From positions 1 to 7,216 of the forward strand of contig JAHDCA010000047.1 of assembly GCA_020630115.1 (NCBI GenBank): a stretch of 7,216 bases of DNA, given 5' to 3'. This DNA comes from Candidatus Dojkabacteria bacterium (GTDB lineage: Bacteria; Patescibacteriota; Dojkabacteria; SC72; JAHDCA01). Positions 1-5,856 of the stretch are shown here, piece by piece. A model generated the notes under the pieces. The model had not been told where the DNA came from. It did no database searches and was given only the letters and a program-made list of their open reading frames with translations. A program made the position numbers and the translations under genes. How positions within the stretch are numbered: position 1 is the stretch's first letter; each line of letters begins with the position of its first letter.

Positions 1-396
1 GCCTTGCCCTGCGTGAATCGATAGAAGGACTGAATTGTTATCATATTTGCCAGATAGGAATTTGAGAGTCTGGAATTCTTTGAAGTCTTTACTTATTTGT
101 TGAAAATCAGGTGCTAACCCTTGTCTTTCAGAGTCATCATCAATCTCATTAAATAGCTCTTTTAGTGAGATGGCAGAAGACTCTAAGTTGGTAGCTTGAT
201 CTACTTCTTTATTGAGTTGTCCCATTTCTTGATTAATTGCAGCAGCTTGATTTGGATTTCCCCAGAAGTCAGGAGAAGAAGTTAATTCTTCCAATTCTTT
301 AATTCGTGACTTTTTTGACTCAATATTAAGTTCAGCAACTGTTTCTTTGATCTCAACTATTAATTTCTCAATGTGGCTAATTGTGACATGGCTCAT
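1..396 (-). CDS. prfB: Peptide chain release factor 2 (RF2), N-terminal part, gene runs off left edge
   Basis: RF2 recognises UGA and UAA stop codons in the ribosomal A site and triggers peptide release. Only the first 132 codons are here; the stop-recognition motif and the GGQ catalytic loop lie outside the window. I translated this by hand from ATG 396-394. The helical N-terminal domain contains SPDFWGNP (residues 41-48), matching the family's DxW-N region. The segment FLSGKYDNNS then LSIHAGQG (residues 113-132) is the start of the conserved RF2 core, which continues GTEA in the family. The residue count to this core matches E. coli RF2, so the start is credible. The ATG shares the ATGA overlap with the uppP stop, implying translational coupling. 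The classical autoregulatory +1 frameshift (CTT TGA near codon 25) is absent: CTT at codon 23 is followed by AAT, and the frame is open throughout. Confidence 0.93.
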   Translation of the reverse strand, partial: MSHVTISHIEKLIVEIKETVAELNIESKKSRIKELEELTSSPDFWGNPNQAAAINQEMGQLNKEVDQATNLESSAISLKELFNEIDDDSERQGLAPDFQQISKDFKEFQTLKFLSGKYDNNSVLLSIHAGQG

Positions 397-1127
397 ACTA
401 TTAGGATTATAGCTGCTATTACGATTCTATAAACCCCAAATATATGAAAGAAATGTTCTTTGGGTAAATTGTGCATGATCTTTAGTGCCAAGAAACTAAC
501 TGTGAAAGTGATCAAGGTTGGGATTAAAAATTGCTGCGTATTGAGGTATGGCTCGATCTTCTCGTACTCAAAGATCAGTTCAAGAAAAAAACTTCCCATG
601 ATGACAGGGATACCGATGATGAAAGCGTATTCAAGCGCTTTGTCTTTTGAAAGACCAACAAGATCACCTGTGATTGTAGTGATTGCAGATCTAGAAGTTC
701 CCGGTATCAATGCGATACTTTGTCCAAAACCGATTAACAGAGCATCAAAGTATGAAAGGGACTCAATTGTCTTAGTAGTTTTACGATTTTTGAGAAATAT
801 CATTCCAACCCCAACTGAGAAAAGCATAAATGCGATGATCTTAATATCGTAAAAGTAACTGCTGATCATATCATCAAAAAGTAAACCTAAAATCCCAGCA
901 GGTATAGTACTTATGAGCATCTTAGTAAAGATGGGGATGTCGTAACTTAAAATTTGATGTCGATAATACCAAGCAATCGCAGCAAATGAACCAACGTGTA
1001 GAGCTACTAGATAATTCTGATTTACCTCAAAATCCAAAAGCTTCGCAGTAAGTATAAGGTGAGCTGATGAAGATACTGGTAGTAATTCGGTGATACCTTG
1101 GACTATACTTAGAATAATTTCCTCCAT
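393..1127 (-). CDS. uppP: Undecaprenyl-diphosphatase UppP/BacA
   Basis: Integral membrane phosphatase (EC 3.6.1.27) that converts undecaprenyl diphosphate to the monophosphate. It recycles the lipid carrier for peptidoglycan and other surface glycans and confers bacitracin tolerance. Both family signatures are visible: the (E/Q)xxxE motif as QGITE (10-14), followed by LPVSSSAH (16-23), and PGTSRSAIT (142-150). Several hydrophobic segments follow, including about 165-185, 200-217 and 231-244. At 244 aa it is slightly shorter than the common 260-280 aa, but both active-site regions are intact. The start overlaps the 3' end of the upstream glycosyltransferase gene by 19 nt and the stop TGA overlaps the prfB start, so the three genes form a tight operon. 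No SD lies upstream of the ATG; oddly, a GGAGG sits at codons 1-3, just inside the gene. Next to glycosyltransferases, a carrier-recycling role in surface polysaccharide synthesis fits. Confidence 0.96.
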   Translation of the reverse strand: MEEIILSIVQGITELLPVSSSAHLILTAKLLDFEVNQNYLVALHVGSFAAIAWYYRHQILSYDIPIFTKMLISTIPAGILGLLFDDMISSYFYDIKIIAFMLFSVGVGMIFLKNRKTTKTIESLSYFDALLIGFGQSIALIPGTSRSAITTITGDLVGLSKDKALEYAFIIGIPVIMGSFFLELIFEYEKIEPYLNTQQFLIPTLITFTVSFLALKIMHNLPKEHFFHIFGVYRIVIAAIILIV

Positions 1128-1912
1128 ATATTTAGCAGTCTAATATAAAATTTCATTAAATGATATTCCCAAGTTGGCCGATGCTTGTTGAAGTAGTAAA
1201 TCAGAGAATTTTCAACGATCCTTCTAAGCTCAGGGTTTGTTAGGCTTTCTTTCATGCTAGAACTCTTCTGATGCACTGCAACGGAATTTGGAAGATACCA
1301 GATCTTTCCACCAATTTTATTTAATACTTCACAAAGGTCATTATCCTCATAATACAAAAAGAAATTAGGATCAAATATTTCCTTACTAAAGTAGCTGGTG
1401 TCTAGGAGCATGCAAGCCCCGCTTACTGCATTGACCACTTTAGGTTTATTTGGTGCTTTTGTTTTCTTCTTATAAACTAAATCAAATAACCCCCTAGAGA
1501 TAAAATTGAAGAGGTTAAGCTTTCCTCTAATCGATTCTTCAATATCTCCTTGGGTATCGATAAGTTTTGGTGCAGTTATCGCACAGTGATTATCTTTAGA
1601 GAAGTCAACTAGTACATCAAATGATGCTTTCTCGATCTGACAATCCGGATTAAGCAGAAGTACAAAGTCAGGTTTAACGTCAATCGACCTAAATATGAAG
1701 TTATGTCCACGTCCAAAACCTAGGTTTGTATCACTTTTGATATATTCAACGTAATCGTACTTAGAAGCGAGAGTTTTAATATCTTGTTGGGAGGCGTTAT
1801 CTAGTAGCTTGATACTTACATCTTTAACGTCTTTTACCCATTCTAAGGAGTTTAGGGTTTGCTCAAGGACCTGAACAGCGTTGAAAGCAACAATTTGTAT
1901 AACAGTTTTCAT
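1109..1912 (-). CDS. GT2-family glycosyltransferase (rhamnosyltransferase-like)
   Basis: A GT-A fold, family 2 glycosyltransferase that transfers a sugar from a nucleotide donor, probably to a lipid-linked or surface glycan on the cytoplasmic face. Motifs in order: N-terminal strand VIQIVAFN (4-11); TNLGFGRGHN (62-71), typical of the WbbL-type rhamnosyltransferase subgroup; LLLNPDC (85-91), with D90 in the DxD-like metal/donor site; VSGACMLL (163-170); and FFLYYEDNDLC (184-194), which carries the catalytic-base ED. A conserved HQKSSS (214-219) follows. There is no membrane segment, but the C-terminus (250-267) is basic and aromatic and may touch the membrane. Its length of 267 aa is normal. 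It is the first gene of a leftward operon with uppP and prfB. The ATG sits 6 nt after a TATAAT -10 box, so its mRNA may be leaderless. Donor and acceptor cannot be read from the sequence. Confidence 0.92.
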   Translation of the reverse strand: MKTVIQIVAFNAVQVLEQTLNSLEWVKDVKDVSIKLLDNASQQDIKTLASKYDYVEYIKSDTNLGFGRGHNFIFRSIDVKPDFVLLLNPDCQIEKASFDVLVDFSKDNHCAITAPKLIDTQGDIEESIRGKLNLFNFISRGLFDLVYKKKTKAPNKPKVVNAVSGACMLLDTSYFSKEIFDPNFFLYYEDNDLCEVLNKIGGKIWYLPNSVAVHQKSSSMKESLTNPELRRIVENSLIYYFNKHRPTWEYHLMKFYIRLLNIWRKLF

Positions 1913-1932
1913 TAGTTTATTATAATACAGCT
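1913..1932. promoter_or_regulatory. Symmetric bidirectional promoter, overlapping -10 boxes, two leaderless starts
   Basis: The whole gap between two divergent genes is 20 bp. Its self-complementary core ATTATAAT (1919-1926) gives a perfect TATAAT on the plus strand (1921-1926) and another on the minus strand (1924-1919). Each is followed by exactly 6 nt and then ATG (1933 on plus, 1912 on minus). Spacing from -10 to +1 is usually about 7 positions, so both transcripts are predicted to start at the A of the ATG. No good TTGACA-type -35 is seen on the plus side. The sequence is certain; promoter function is inferred. Confidence 0.7.
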
Positions 1933-2670
1933 ATGTTCAGAAAAATATTACAAATTTTAATAATCACTCTTTTATTTAATGCTGTAATTATTTTTTTCTC
2001 TTTAGGAGAGGTTAGTGCAGCAGGTAAGTTCGCTATTAGACCCACTGAGACTTACTTGAGAGCTGGTGATGATTTTTTTCTAGATATACTGATCGATACT
2101 GAAGGTACAGATGTTTCATTGGCAAGGTTTGTACTGACTTTTGATCCAACATTAGTTCAAGTAATAAATGCAGATCGCAATGATTCGTTGTTTAAGGACT
2201 TTCCTGAGCTGGAATCAACTATCGACAATGAAAATGGTGTGTTGATGCTAACTGGCTTCACTCAAAGTGGAGTAGACTATCCAGTATTTAGTACAATAGC
2301 AGGAGATCCAGAAGTTATGGCAAGGATTGAGTTTGATTCAATCGGTAGGGGTAAAAATGTTTTTGATTGGGAGTACTCAGGTTTTGACGAGCCATTTAAG
2401 TCAGTAATAGTGAGTGATGGAAGTCCTCCTAAAAACATACTTGAAGCTAAACCAACAGCATTTACAGTTAATCTTATTGATCCATATGAGCTTAATCCGC
2501 CAGTTGAAACACCTACTGTAATACCAGAGACAGGGCTTTTCGATAACTCAGGGATATTAATAGGAACTGGGATATTTATAGTGGGTATCGTGATAGCTTT
2601 GGCTGGTAATAGTATCTCAAAAACAGCAAAGTTTGTTTCAGGACGAGGTACAGTAGTTCGATATGATTAG
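1933..2670 (+). CDS. Secreted cohesin-domain surface protein with C-terminal IPETG-like sorting signal
   Basis: Probable extracytoplasmic, membrane- or wall-anchored protein. An N-terminal signal sequence (basic MFRK, hydrophobic about 5-23, likely cleavage near VSAA 27-30) precedes a beta-rich domain at about 31-182. That domain begins FAIRPTETYLRAGDDFFLDI (33-52) and contains ARFVLTFDPTLVQV (64-77), the pattern of cohesin-type domains (a carbohydrate-binding-like fold known from dockerin-binding scaffoldins). A proline-rich linker (about 184-197) leads to IPETG (197-201), a hydrophobic helix (about 207-225) and a tail with several basic residues. This layout resembles LPxTG sortase substrates, although the 20-residue tail is longer than usual. 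The GT4 gene follows 15 nt downstream and may share the transcript. The ligand is unknown; in CPR genomes such domains usually occur outside cellulosomes, so adhesion or envelope scaffolding is more likely than cellulose degradation. Confidence 0.82.
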   Translation: MFRKILQILIITLLFNAVIIFFSLGEVSAAGKFAIRPTETYLRAGDDFFLDILIDTEGTDVSLARFVLTFDPTLVQVINADRNDSLFKDFPELESTIDNENGVLMLTGFTQSGVDYPVFSTIAGDPEVMARIEFDSIGRGKNVFDWEYSGFDEPFKSVIVSDGSPPKNILEAKPTAFTVNLIDPYELNPPVETPTVIPETGLFDNSGILIGTGIFIVGIVIALAGNSISKTAKFVSGRGTVVRYD

Positions 2671-2685
2671 GTCCTCAGTTTGAGT

Positions 2686-3789
2686 ATGCGTGTTGCAATT
2701 ATTGGAAATCATTTATGGAAACTTCGTGGTGCAGAACGTTTAATTGGTGAAATCTTAACTCTTTATCCAAACGCCGATGTTTTCGCTTATTGCGGTAAAC
2801 AAGGCTTATGGGAGGAACAGTACAAGTACGAACGCGAGATTAGATTCTCTCCAATCAATAAGTTACCTTTTATCTCAAAGCTTTATAAGCTTATGATTCC
2901 ATTCGAGCCTTTAGCTAATTATCTGTGGGATTTTACTAAATACGATCTGGTGATATCAGTAAGCTCAAGTTTTCAAAAATCTATATTTGTACCAAATGAG
3001 GTAAAGCATCTGTGCATCGTTCTAACGCCAGCTAGATATCTGTGGGATTTATCGAGTAAGTACTTTAGATGGGTACCCCAAATTCTACTTAAGCCTTTTA
3101 GATTCTTCGATAGCAATACAAATCAGTTCGACTATTCAGTAGCCATCTCTGAGTACGTCAATGAGAGGATGGGACAGTATTGGGGTTTTAAAGCAGATTC
3201 GATTCTTTATCCTCCTGTAGACTTCGAATCAATAGGGAGCTATAAAAATTTTGCCACTGCTGATTCAAACACAGAAAATGATCTCCAAAGCTTCAAAGCC
3301 TTCCAACGATATATTCTTGGAGTTAACTGTTTCGACCAGAATAATGGATACGAGGAGATTATTAAGTTTGTAAAAGAACATCCCAATATCTCATTCAAGT
3401 TCATAGGTGAAGGGACAATGCGCAAAAAGATGGAGGTTGAATTGAGAGAACTTGATGTTGAGTTGCTGGGGTGGGTTAGTGAACAAGAGAAATACAAATT
3501 AATATATGAGGCTTCAGGATTGTTTAACTTAGGGCGAGAAGACTTCGGCATTACAGGTGTTGAGAGTATCTTCTTAAGAACTCCTTTGATCGCATCAAAA
3601 GTTGGCGGGCATAATTCTTACTTTATTAATGGTGTTAATGGAATGATCTATGACGAGGACTTCGATATCTCTCATTTTATGGCTTTGGATCTTAATAAGG
3701 ATGATATCCAGTCACCCATCAGCCAATTCTCTAAAGGCCGCTTCCACCAAAATCTCCAAAGAATTATTGATGATTTAATGAATAATTGA
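2686..3789 (+). CDS. GT4-family glycosyltransferase
   Basis: A retaining GT-B fold glycosyltransferase, probably acting on a lipid-linked or surface glycan at the inner face of the membrane. Residue numbers here use ATG 2686 as start (367 aa). The N-terminal strand and donor-side loop MRVAIIGNHLWKLRGAERL (1-19) match the family's glycine-rich start and GAER motif. The C-terminal domain begins near YILGVN (209-214) and carries FIGEGTMRKKM (239-249). The family E-x7-E signature is E285 DFGITGV E293, followed by TPLIASKVGGHNSYFINGVNG (299-319), typical of the nucleotide-sugar site. A TTG at 2680 is in frame, but the ATG at 2686 gives the usual family N-terminus and is preferred. No clear SD is present. 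It lies 15 nt after the cohesin gene and probably shares its transcript. Sugar specificity is not readable from the sequence. Confidence 0.9.
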   Translation: MRVAIIGNHLWKLRGAERLIGEILTLYPNADVFAYCGKQGLWEEQYKYEREIRFSPINKLPFISKLYKLMIPFEPLANYLWDFTKYDLVISVSSSFQKSIFVPNEVKHLCIVLTPARYLWDLSSKYFRWVPQILLKPFRFFDSNTNQFDYSVAISEYVNERMGQYWGFKADSILYPPVDFESIGSYKNFATADSNTENDLQSFKAFQRYILGVNCFDQNNGYEEIIKFVKEHPNISFKFIGEGTMRKKMEVELRELDVELLGWVSEQEKYKLIYEASGLFNLGREDFGITGVESIFLRTPLIASKVGGHNSYFINGVNGMIYDEDFDISHFMALDLNKDDIQSPISQFSKGRFHQNLQRIIDDLMNN

Positions 3790-3836
3790 TATGATAAGCA
3801 AGCTCATTAAATCTTAATCAGTCCAAAATGGATCAA

Positions 3837-3912
3837 GCCTAGATAGCTCAGTTGGTAGAGCACCTGCCTGAAGAGCAGGGTGTCCCCAGTTCAAGTCTGG
3901 GTCTAGGCACCA
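3837..3912 (+). tRNA. tRNA-Phe (anticodon GAA)
   Basis: A full cloverleaf folds by eye. The acceptor stem GCCTAGA/TCTAGGC, D arm GCTC/GAGC, anticodon stem CCTGC/GCAGG with loop CTGAAGA (anticodon GAA at 3870-3872), and T arm CCCAG/CTGGG around TTCAAGT all pair. Discriminator A and CCA are encoded. Length is 76 nt including CCA. Confidence 0.97.
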
Positions 3913-3938
3913 TTTGATTGATCATACTTTGATTACAG

Positions 3939-3963
3939 ATCTTAAGTAATTAAAAGTTAAGAT
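3939..3963. repeat. AT-rich inverted repeat in the tRNA spacer
   Basis: ATCTTAA (3939-3945) and TTAAGAT (3957-3963) are perfect 7-bp inverted arms around an 11-nt AT-rich loop, between the two tRNA genes. It has low GC and no following T-run, so it is not a convincing terminator. It may help tRNA precursor processing or be chance. Confidence 0.35.
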
Positions 3964-3970
3964 TAATGAT

Positions 3971-4047
3971 GCGGGAGTAGCTCAGCTGGCTAGAGCATTT
4001 CGTTGCCAACGAAAAGGTCGCGCGTTCGAATCGCGTCTCCCGCTCCA
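3971..4047 (+). tRNA. tRNA-Gly (anticodon GCC), integration target of the adjacent element
   Basis: The cloverleaf is complete. Acceptor stem GCGGGAG/CTCCCGC, D arm GCTC/GAGC, anticodon stem TTTCG/CGAAA with loop TTGCCAA (anticodon GCC at 4005-4007), and T arm GCGCG/CGCGT around TTCGAAT all pair, the last with one G-T. Discriminator T and an encoded CCA follow; length is 77 nt with CCA. The serine recombinase gene reads antisense into it and stops within the D arm, so the tRNA 3' end is the element boundary. The gene looks functional after integration, as expected when an element regenerates the tRNA 3' end. Confidence 0.97.
3990..4047. other. Putative attachment-site region (tRNA-Gly 3' part shared with recombinase 3' end)
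   Basis: Elements that use tRNA genes as attB usually carry a copy of the tRNA 3' end in attP. Here the recombinase gene ends inside the tRNA, so its last 18 codons and the attachment region are the same bases. The exact crossover cannot be fixed without the other junction. I saw no second copy of the tRNA-Gly 3' end elsewhere in the window, so the far att site lies beyond 7216. Confidence 0.45.
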
Positions 4048-5510
4048 TATGAGACATCTTTCAGACTTTTAACCTGTAAGTATGGAGAATTTAGCTCTGT
4101 GATAAGGTTTTCACCATCCCAAAAGATGTTCGAAAATAGATTTTTCAAAATAAGCCTTTTATCTTCCTTTTTCGAACTTTTAAATATTAAATCAATATTA
4201 GAAAGCAATGATATAGCGTCTTGAAACTCCTTTATAACCTCAGGAAGTCTAGAATTCGTACTCTCTATTTTATCCTTAATATCTTGTTCTTCTTTTAGTA
4301 AGTTAGACAACTCCTCATTAATGAATTCTTGAGTTAAGTTTGAAGATTTTAATAACTTTCTTCTATAATCATCAATTTCTTCAAGTTTCTTATCAAAATT
4401 TGAAAGCGTATTCGAATGTGATTTTGTTTCTTGCTTATAGATTTCCTCCAGGAATTTATTCGACTTTTTAAGGATTTCCTGAGGTACTTTGATGCTGGAT
4501 AACTCTTTAGCTATTAGTTTCAATAACTCATCTTCGTTTTTACTTCTTGTACCTTTGATATCATGTCGACCCTTGTAGAAACTGCATCCATACCTGAGCT
4601 TACCTCTTTTACTTTCAGGCGAACATGTTGCACTACAATATTTACACTTAAGTATCTTTTGAAATATTCGTACATCTTTAGATTTTCGAGTCCCTGCACC
4701 ATTATTTTTAGCTTTTAGCATCTTCTGAGCCTGTAAATAAGTGCTTTTTGTAATAAATGTTTCGTAAATATGAGGTATTTCCAATCCATACTTCTTATAA
4801 GTATTTATCCCATAGTAGAATCTATTCCTTAAAATCCTATGAATCTTATCTTTTTTGACTATTTCGTTATATTCATCATATATTTCTTTAGAAATAGCTT
4901 TTAAAGAAAGACCTTCATGTATATATAGATGAAAGATTTTAATAACGATTTCACGCTCTAAATCGTTCACTTTAACAACTTTCTCTAACTTACCATCAAC
5001 TTCTTTTCCAGTTGGAATGGATTTATATCCATATGGGGCTTTAGATATGATTCGTCCTTTCATAAAAATCGACCTAAGCCCCCTGATAACATTATCTGAA
5101 ATGGCATCAGAATAGTATTGAGCAAGCCCACAAAGTAAAGAGAATGTAAACTTACGACCAGCATCAGTGTCATGCCTAAGAACTAAGCCTTCACCAACAA
5201 AATGAAGTTCAAGTCTTCTCGAATCAATAAATTCTGAGATTTTCTGTGTTAAAGATAAGAAATCTCTACCTAGTCTGTCAACCTTGTGACATATTAGAGC
5301 ATATTGTTCATTATCAGGTATACTTTCAAGTAATTTATTAAACTTCTTTCTTCTAGAAACATCTTTATATCCCGATTCTTCAAAGGCAAAGACTCTATCA
5401 TCTGAATACTCTAGTTCAGGATGTTTAGCTAAGTAATCCATTAATGGAGCTCTTTGATGCTCAAAATCTTGGTCTTCAGTTGAAACTCTTAGGAGTAGTA
5501 TAGCTTTCAT
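3990..5510 (-). CDS. Large serine recombinase (integrase)
   Basis: Site-specific DNA recombinase that integrates and excises the element through a covalent 5'-phosphoserine intermediate. The N-terminal resolvase domain (about 1-145) holds LLLRVSTEDQ (5-14), with catalytic Ser10 and Arg8, and KVDRLGRD (76-83), with the conserved arginines. A Recombinase domain follows (about 153-265: APYGY at 158-162, then ILRNRFYYG at 226-234). A zinc-ribbon region comes next (C289-x2-C292, C296, C309). The usual last cysteine is not evident; H316 is nearby. A long coiled coil (about 345-432) follows, as in large serine integrases. At 506 aa the size is typical. Residues 489-506 and the TAG stop are encoded by the antisense strand of tRNA-Gly, so this tail depends on the att junction. 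TATAAT at 5521-5516 lies 5 nt before the ATG with no SD, suggesting a leaderless mRNA. The transcript would be antisense to tRNA-Gly. Confidence 0.95.
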   Translation of the reverse strand: MKAILLLRVSTEDQDFEHQRAPLMDYLAKHPELEYSDDRVFAFEESGYKDVSRRKKFNKLLESIPDNEQYALICHKVDRLGRDFLSLTQKISEFIDSRRLELHFVGEGLVLRHDTDAGRKFTFSLLCGLAQYYSDAISDNVIRGLRSIFMKGRIISKAPYGYKSIPTGKEVDGKLEKVVKVNDLEREIVIKIFHLYIHEGLSLKAISKEIYDEYNEIVKKDKIHRILRNRFYYGINTYKKYGLEIPHIYETFITKSTYLQAQKMLKAKNNGAGTRKSKDVRIFQKILKCKYCSATCSPESKRGKLRYGCSFYKGRHDIKGTRSKNEDELLKLIAKELSSIKVPQEILKKSNKFLEEIYKQETKSHSNTLSNFDKKLEEIDDYRRKLLKSSNLTQEFINEELSNLLKEEQDIKDKIESTNSRLPEVIKEFQDAISLLSNIDLIFKSSKKEDKRLILKNLFSNIFWDGENLITELNSPYLQVKSLKDVSYGAGDAIRTRDLFVGNEML

Positions 5511-5515
5511 AATCT

Positions 5516-5521
5516 ATTATA
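5516..5521 (-). promoter_or_regulatory. -10 box of the recombinase gene
   Basis: The minus strand reads TATAAT (5521 to 5516), then 5 nt, then the recombinase ATG at 5510. There is no SD in the gap and no room for a leader, so transcription probably starts at or next to the A of the ATG. No strong -35 is seen; the palindrome 5524-5536 occupies the spacer. Confidence 0.55.
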
Positions 5522-5523
5522 TA

Positions 5524-5536
5524 TGACAGAATGTCA
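5524..5536. promoter_or_regulatory. Palindromic operator candidate TGACA-GAA-TGTCA
   Basis: A perfect 5-bp inverted repeat with a 3-bp centre lies directly beside the leftward recombinase -10 (5516-5521). It also overlaps where the -35 of the rightward TATAAT (5556-5561) would fall. A dimeric repressor bound here could control both directions. The 203-aa element protein is one candidate binder. The palindrome is seen; operator function is inferred. Confidence 0.45.
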
Positions 5537-5555
5537 GGTAATACATAAGAATATT

Positions 5556-5581
5556 TATAATTCTTTTGATATACAGGAGAG
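5556..5581 (+). promoter_or_regulatory. Rightward promoter -10 and Shine-Dalgarno
   Basis: TATAAT (5556-5561) predicts a transcript start near 5568. Shortly after comes AGGAGAG (5575-5581), the best SD-like sequence in this region. No ATG follows at normal distance; TTG at 5594 is 12 nt away. The combination suggests a rightward transcript across the control region. Confidence 0.4.
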
Positions 5582-5593
5582 ATACAATCTATA

Positions 5594-5692
5594 TTGGAGA
5601 CATTATTAATATTAGGTTATTATTTGACTGAGAGTGAAATGAAAGAGATTGATGCTATTGGTGCAATTATAAAGGGTTATTCGGCTAAGTGA
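5594..5692 (+). CDS. Possible small ORF, 32 aa, function unknown
   Basis: Starting at TTG 5594 and ending at TGA 5690-5692, it would encode METLLILGYYLT (1-12), then ESEMKEIDAIGAIIKGYSAK. The order, a hydrophobic start and then an amphipathic helix with a basic end, looks protein-like. An SD (AGGAGAG) and a TATAAT lie upstream, but the SD-to-TTG spacing of 12 nt is long and TTG is a weak start. It could also be the remnant of a larger gene whose 5' part is lost; the upstream frame closes at a TGA eight codons before the TTG. I recognise no family. Its place beside the recombinase would fit a directionality factor, but nothing in the sequence shows that. Confidence 0.3.
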   Translation: METLLILGYYLTESEMKEIDAIGAIIKGYSAK

Positions 5693-5723
5693 GGAGTTGC
5701 ATAAGAGTCATACTATAAAAAAT

Positions 5724-5783
5724 GGGTATTAGCGAAAAACTTCTCTAATTTAACTGAAGGCACTACCCTGAACACATGTTTTT
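5724..5783 (+). terminator. Weak hairpin followed by T-run, possible terminator of the short rightward transcript
   Basis: GGGTA (5724-5728) can pair with TACCC (5764-5768). CTTC (5740-5743) and GAAG (5756-5759) can pair inside it. Eleven nt later comes TTTTT (5779-5783). The stems are short and the T-run is detached, so this is a weak terminator or merely a structured leader. Confidence 0.2.
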
Positions 5784-5791
5784 ATAAGTAG

Positions 5792-5850
5792 TATACTTGA
5801 CAATAGTAATAAACCTTGTGGTTGTTATAGTATTTAAATGAAAATGGTGA
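5792..5850 (+). promoter_or_regulatory. Promoter region and weak SD of the 203-aa protein gene
   Basis: Two -10 candidates precede the gene. TATACT (5792-5797) has a partial -35 TGAACA 17 nt upstream (5769-5774) and would give a leader of about 50 nt. TATAGT (5826-5831) would start transcription at 5838, the A of a 12-codon upstream ORF that overlaps the gene start in another frame. GGTGA (5846-5850) lies 6 nt before ATG 5857 and is the likely SD. Confidence 0.4.
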
Positions 5851-5856
5851 AAATTT

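Larger units (their letters stand above)
5511..5856. other. Intergenic control region between recombinase and rightward element genes
   Basis: This 346-bp AT-rich stretch has no clear long gene. It holds a palindromic operator candidate between two divergent -10 boxes, a possible 32-codon ORF preceded by a good SD, a possible RNA hairpin, and the promoter region of the 203-aa protein. Each is listed separately. Confidence 0.6.

Noticed and set aside
460..852. Open frame of 130 codons on the plus strand
   Set aside because: It lies wholly antisense to uppP, whose both catalytic motifs are intact; no family resemblance in the plus-strand product.
2680..2685. TTG as start of the GT4 gene
   Set aside because: ATG at 2686 is in frame, gives the usual GT4 N-terminus, and TTG has no SD to favour it.
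3240..3551. Open frame of 103 codons on the minus strand
   Set aside because: It is antisense to the GT4 gene, including its E-x7-E region; low-complexity serine-rich shadow.
4003..4224. Open frame starting in the tRNA-Gly anticodon loop
   Set aside because: It begins inside a structural RNA and is antisense to the recombinase gene; a product of the tRNA sequence rather than a gene.
4520..4702. 60-codon frame on the minus strand inside the recombinase
   Set aside because: Same strand but different frame from the recombinase zinc-ribbon region; the recombinase frame is clearly the coding one.
5797..5831. TTGACA (5797-5802) with TATAGT (5826-5831) as one promoter
   Set aside because: The spacer is 23 nt, far from the usual 16-18, so they are unlikely to work together.
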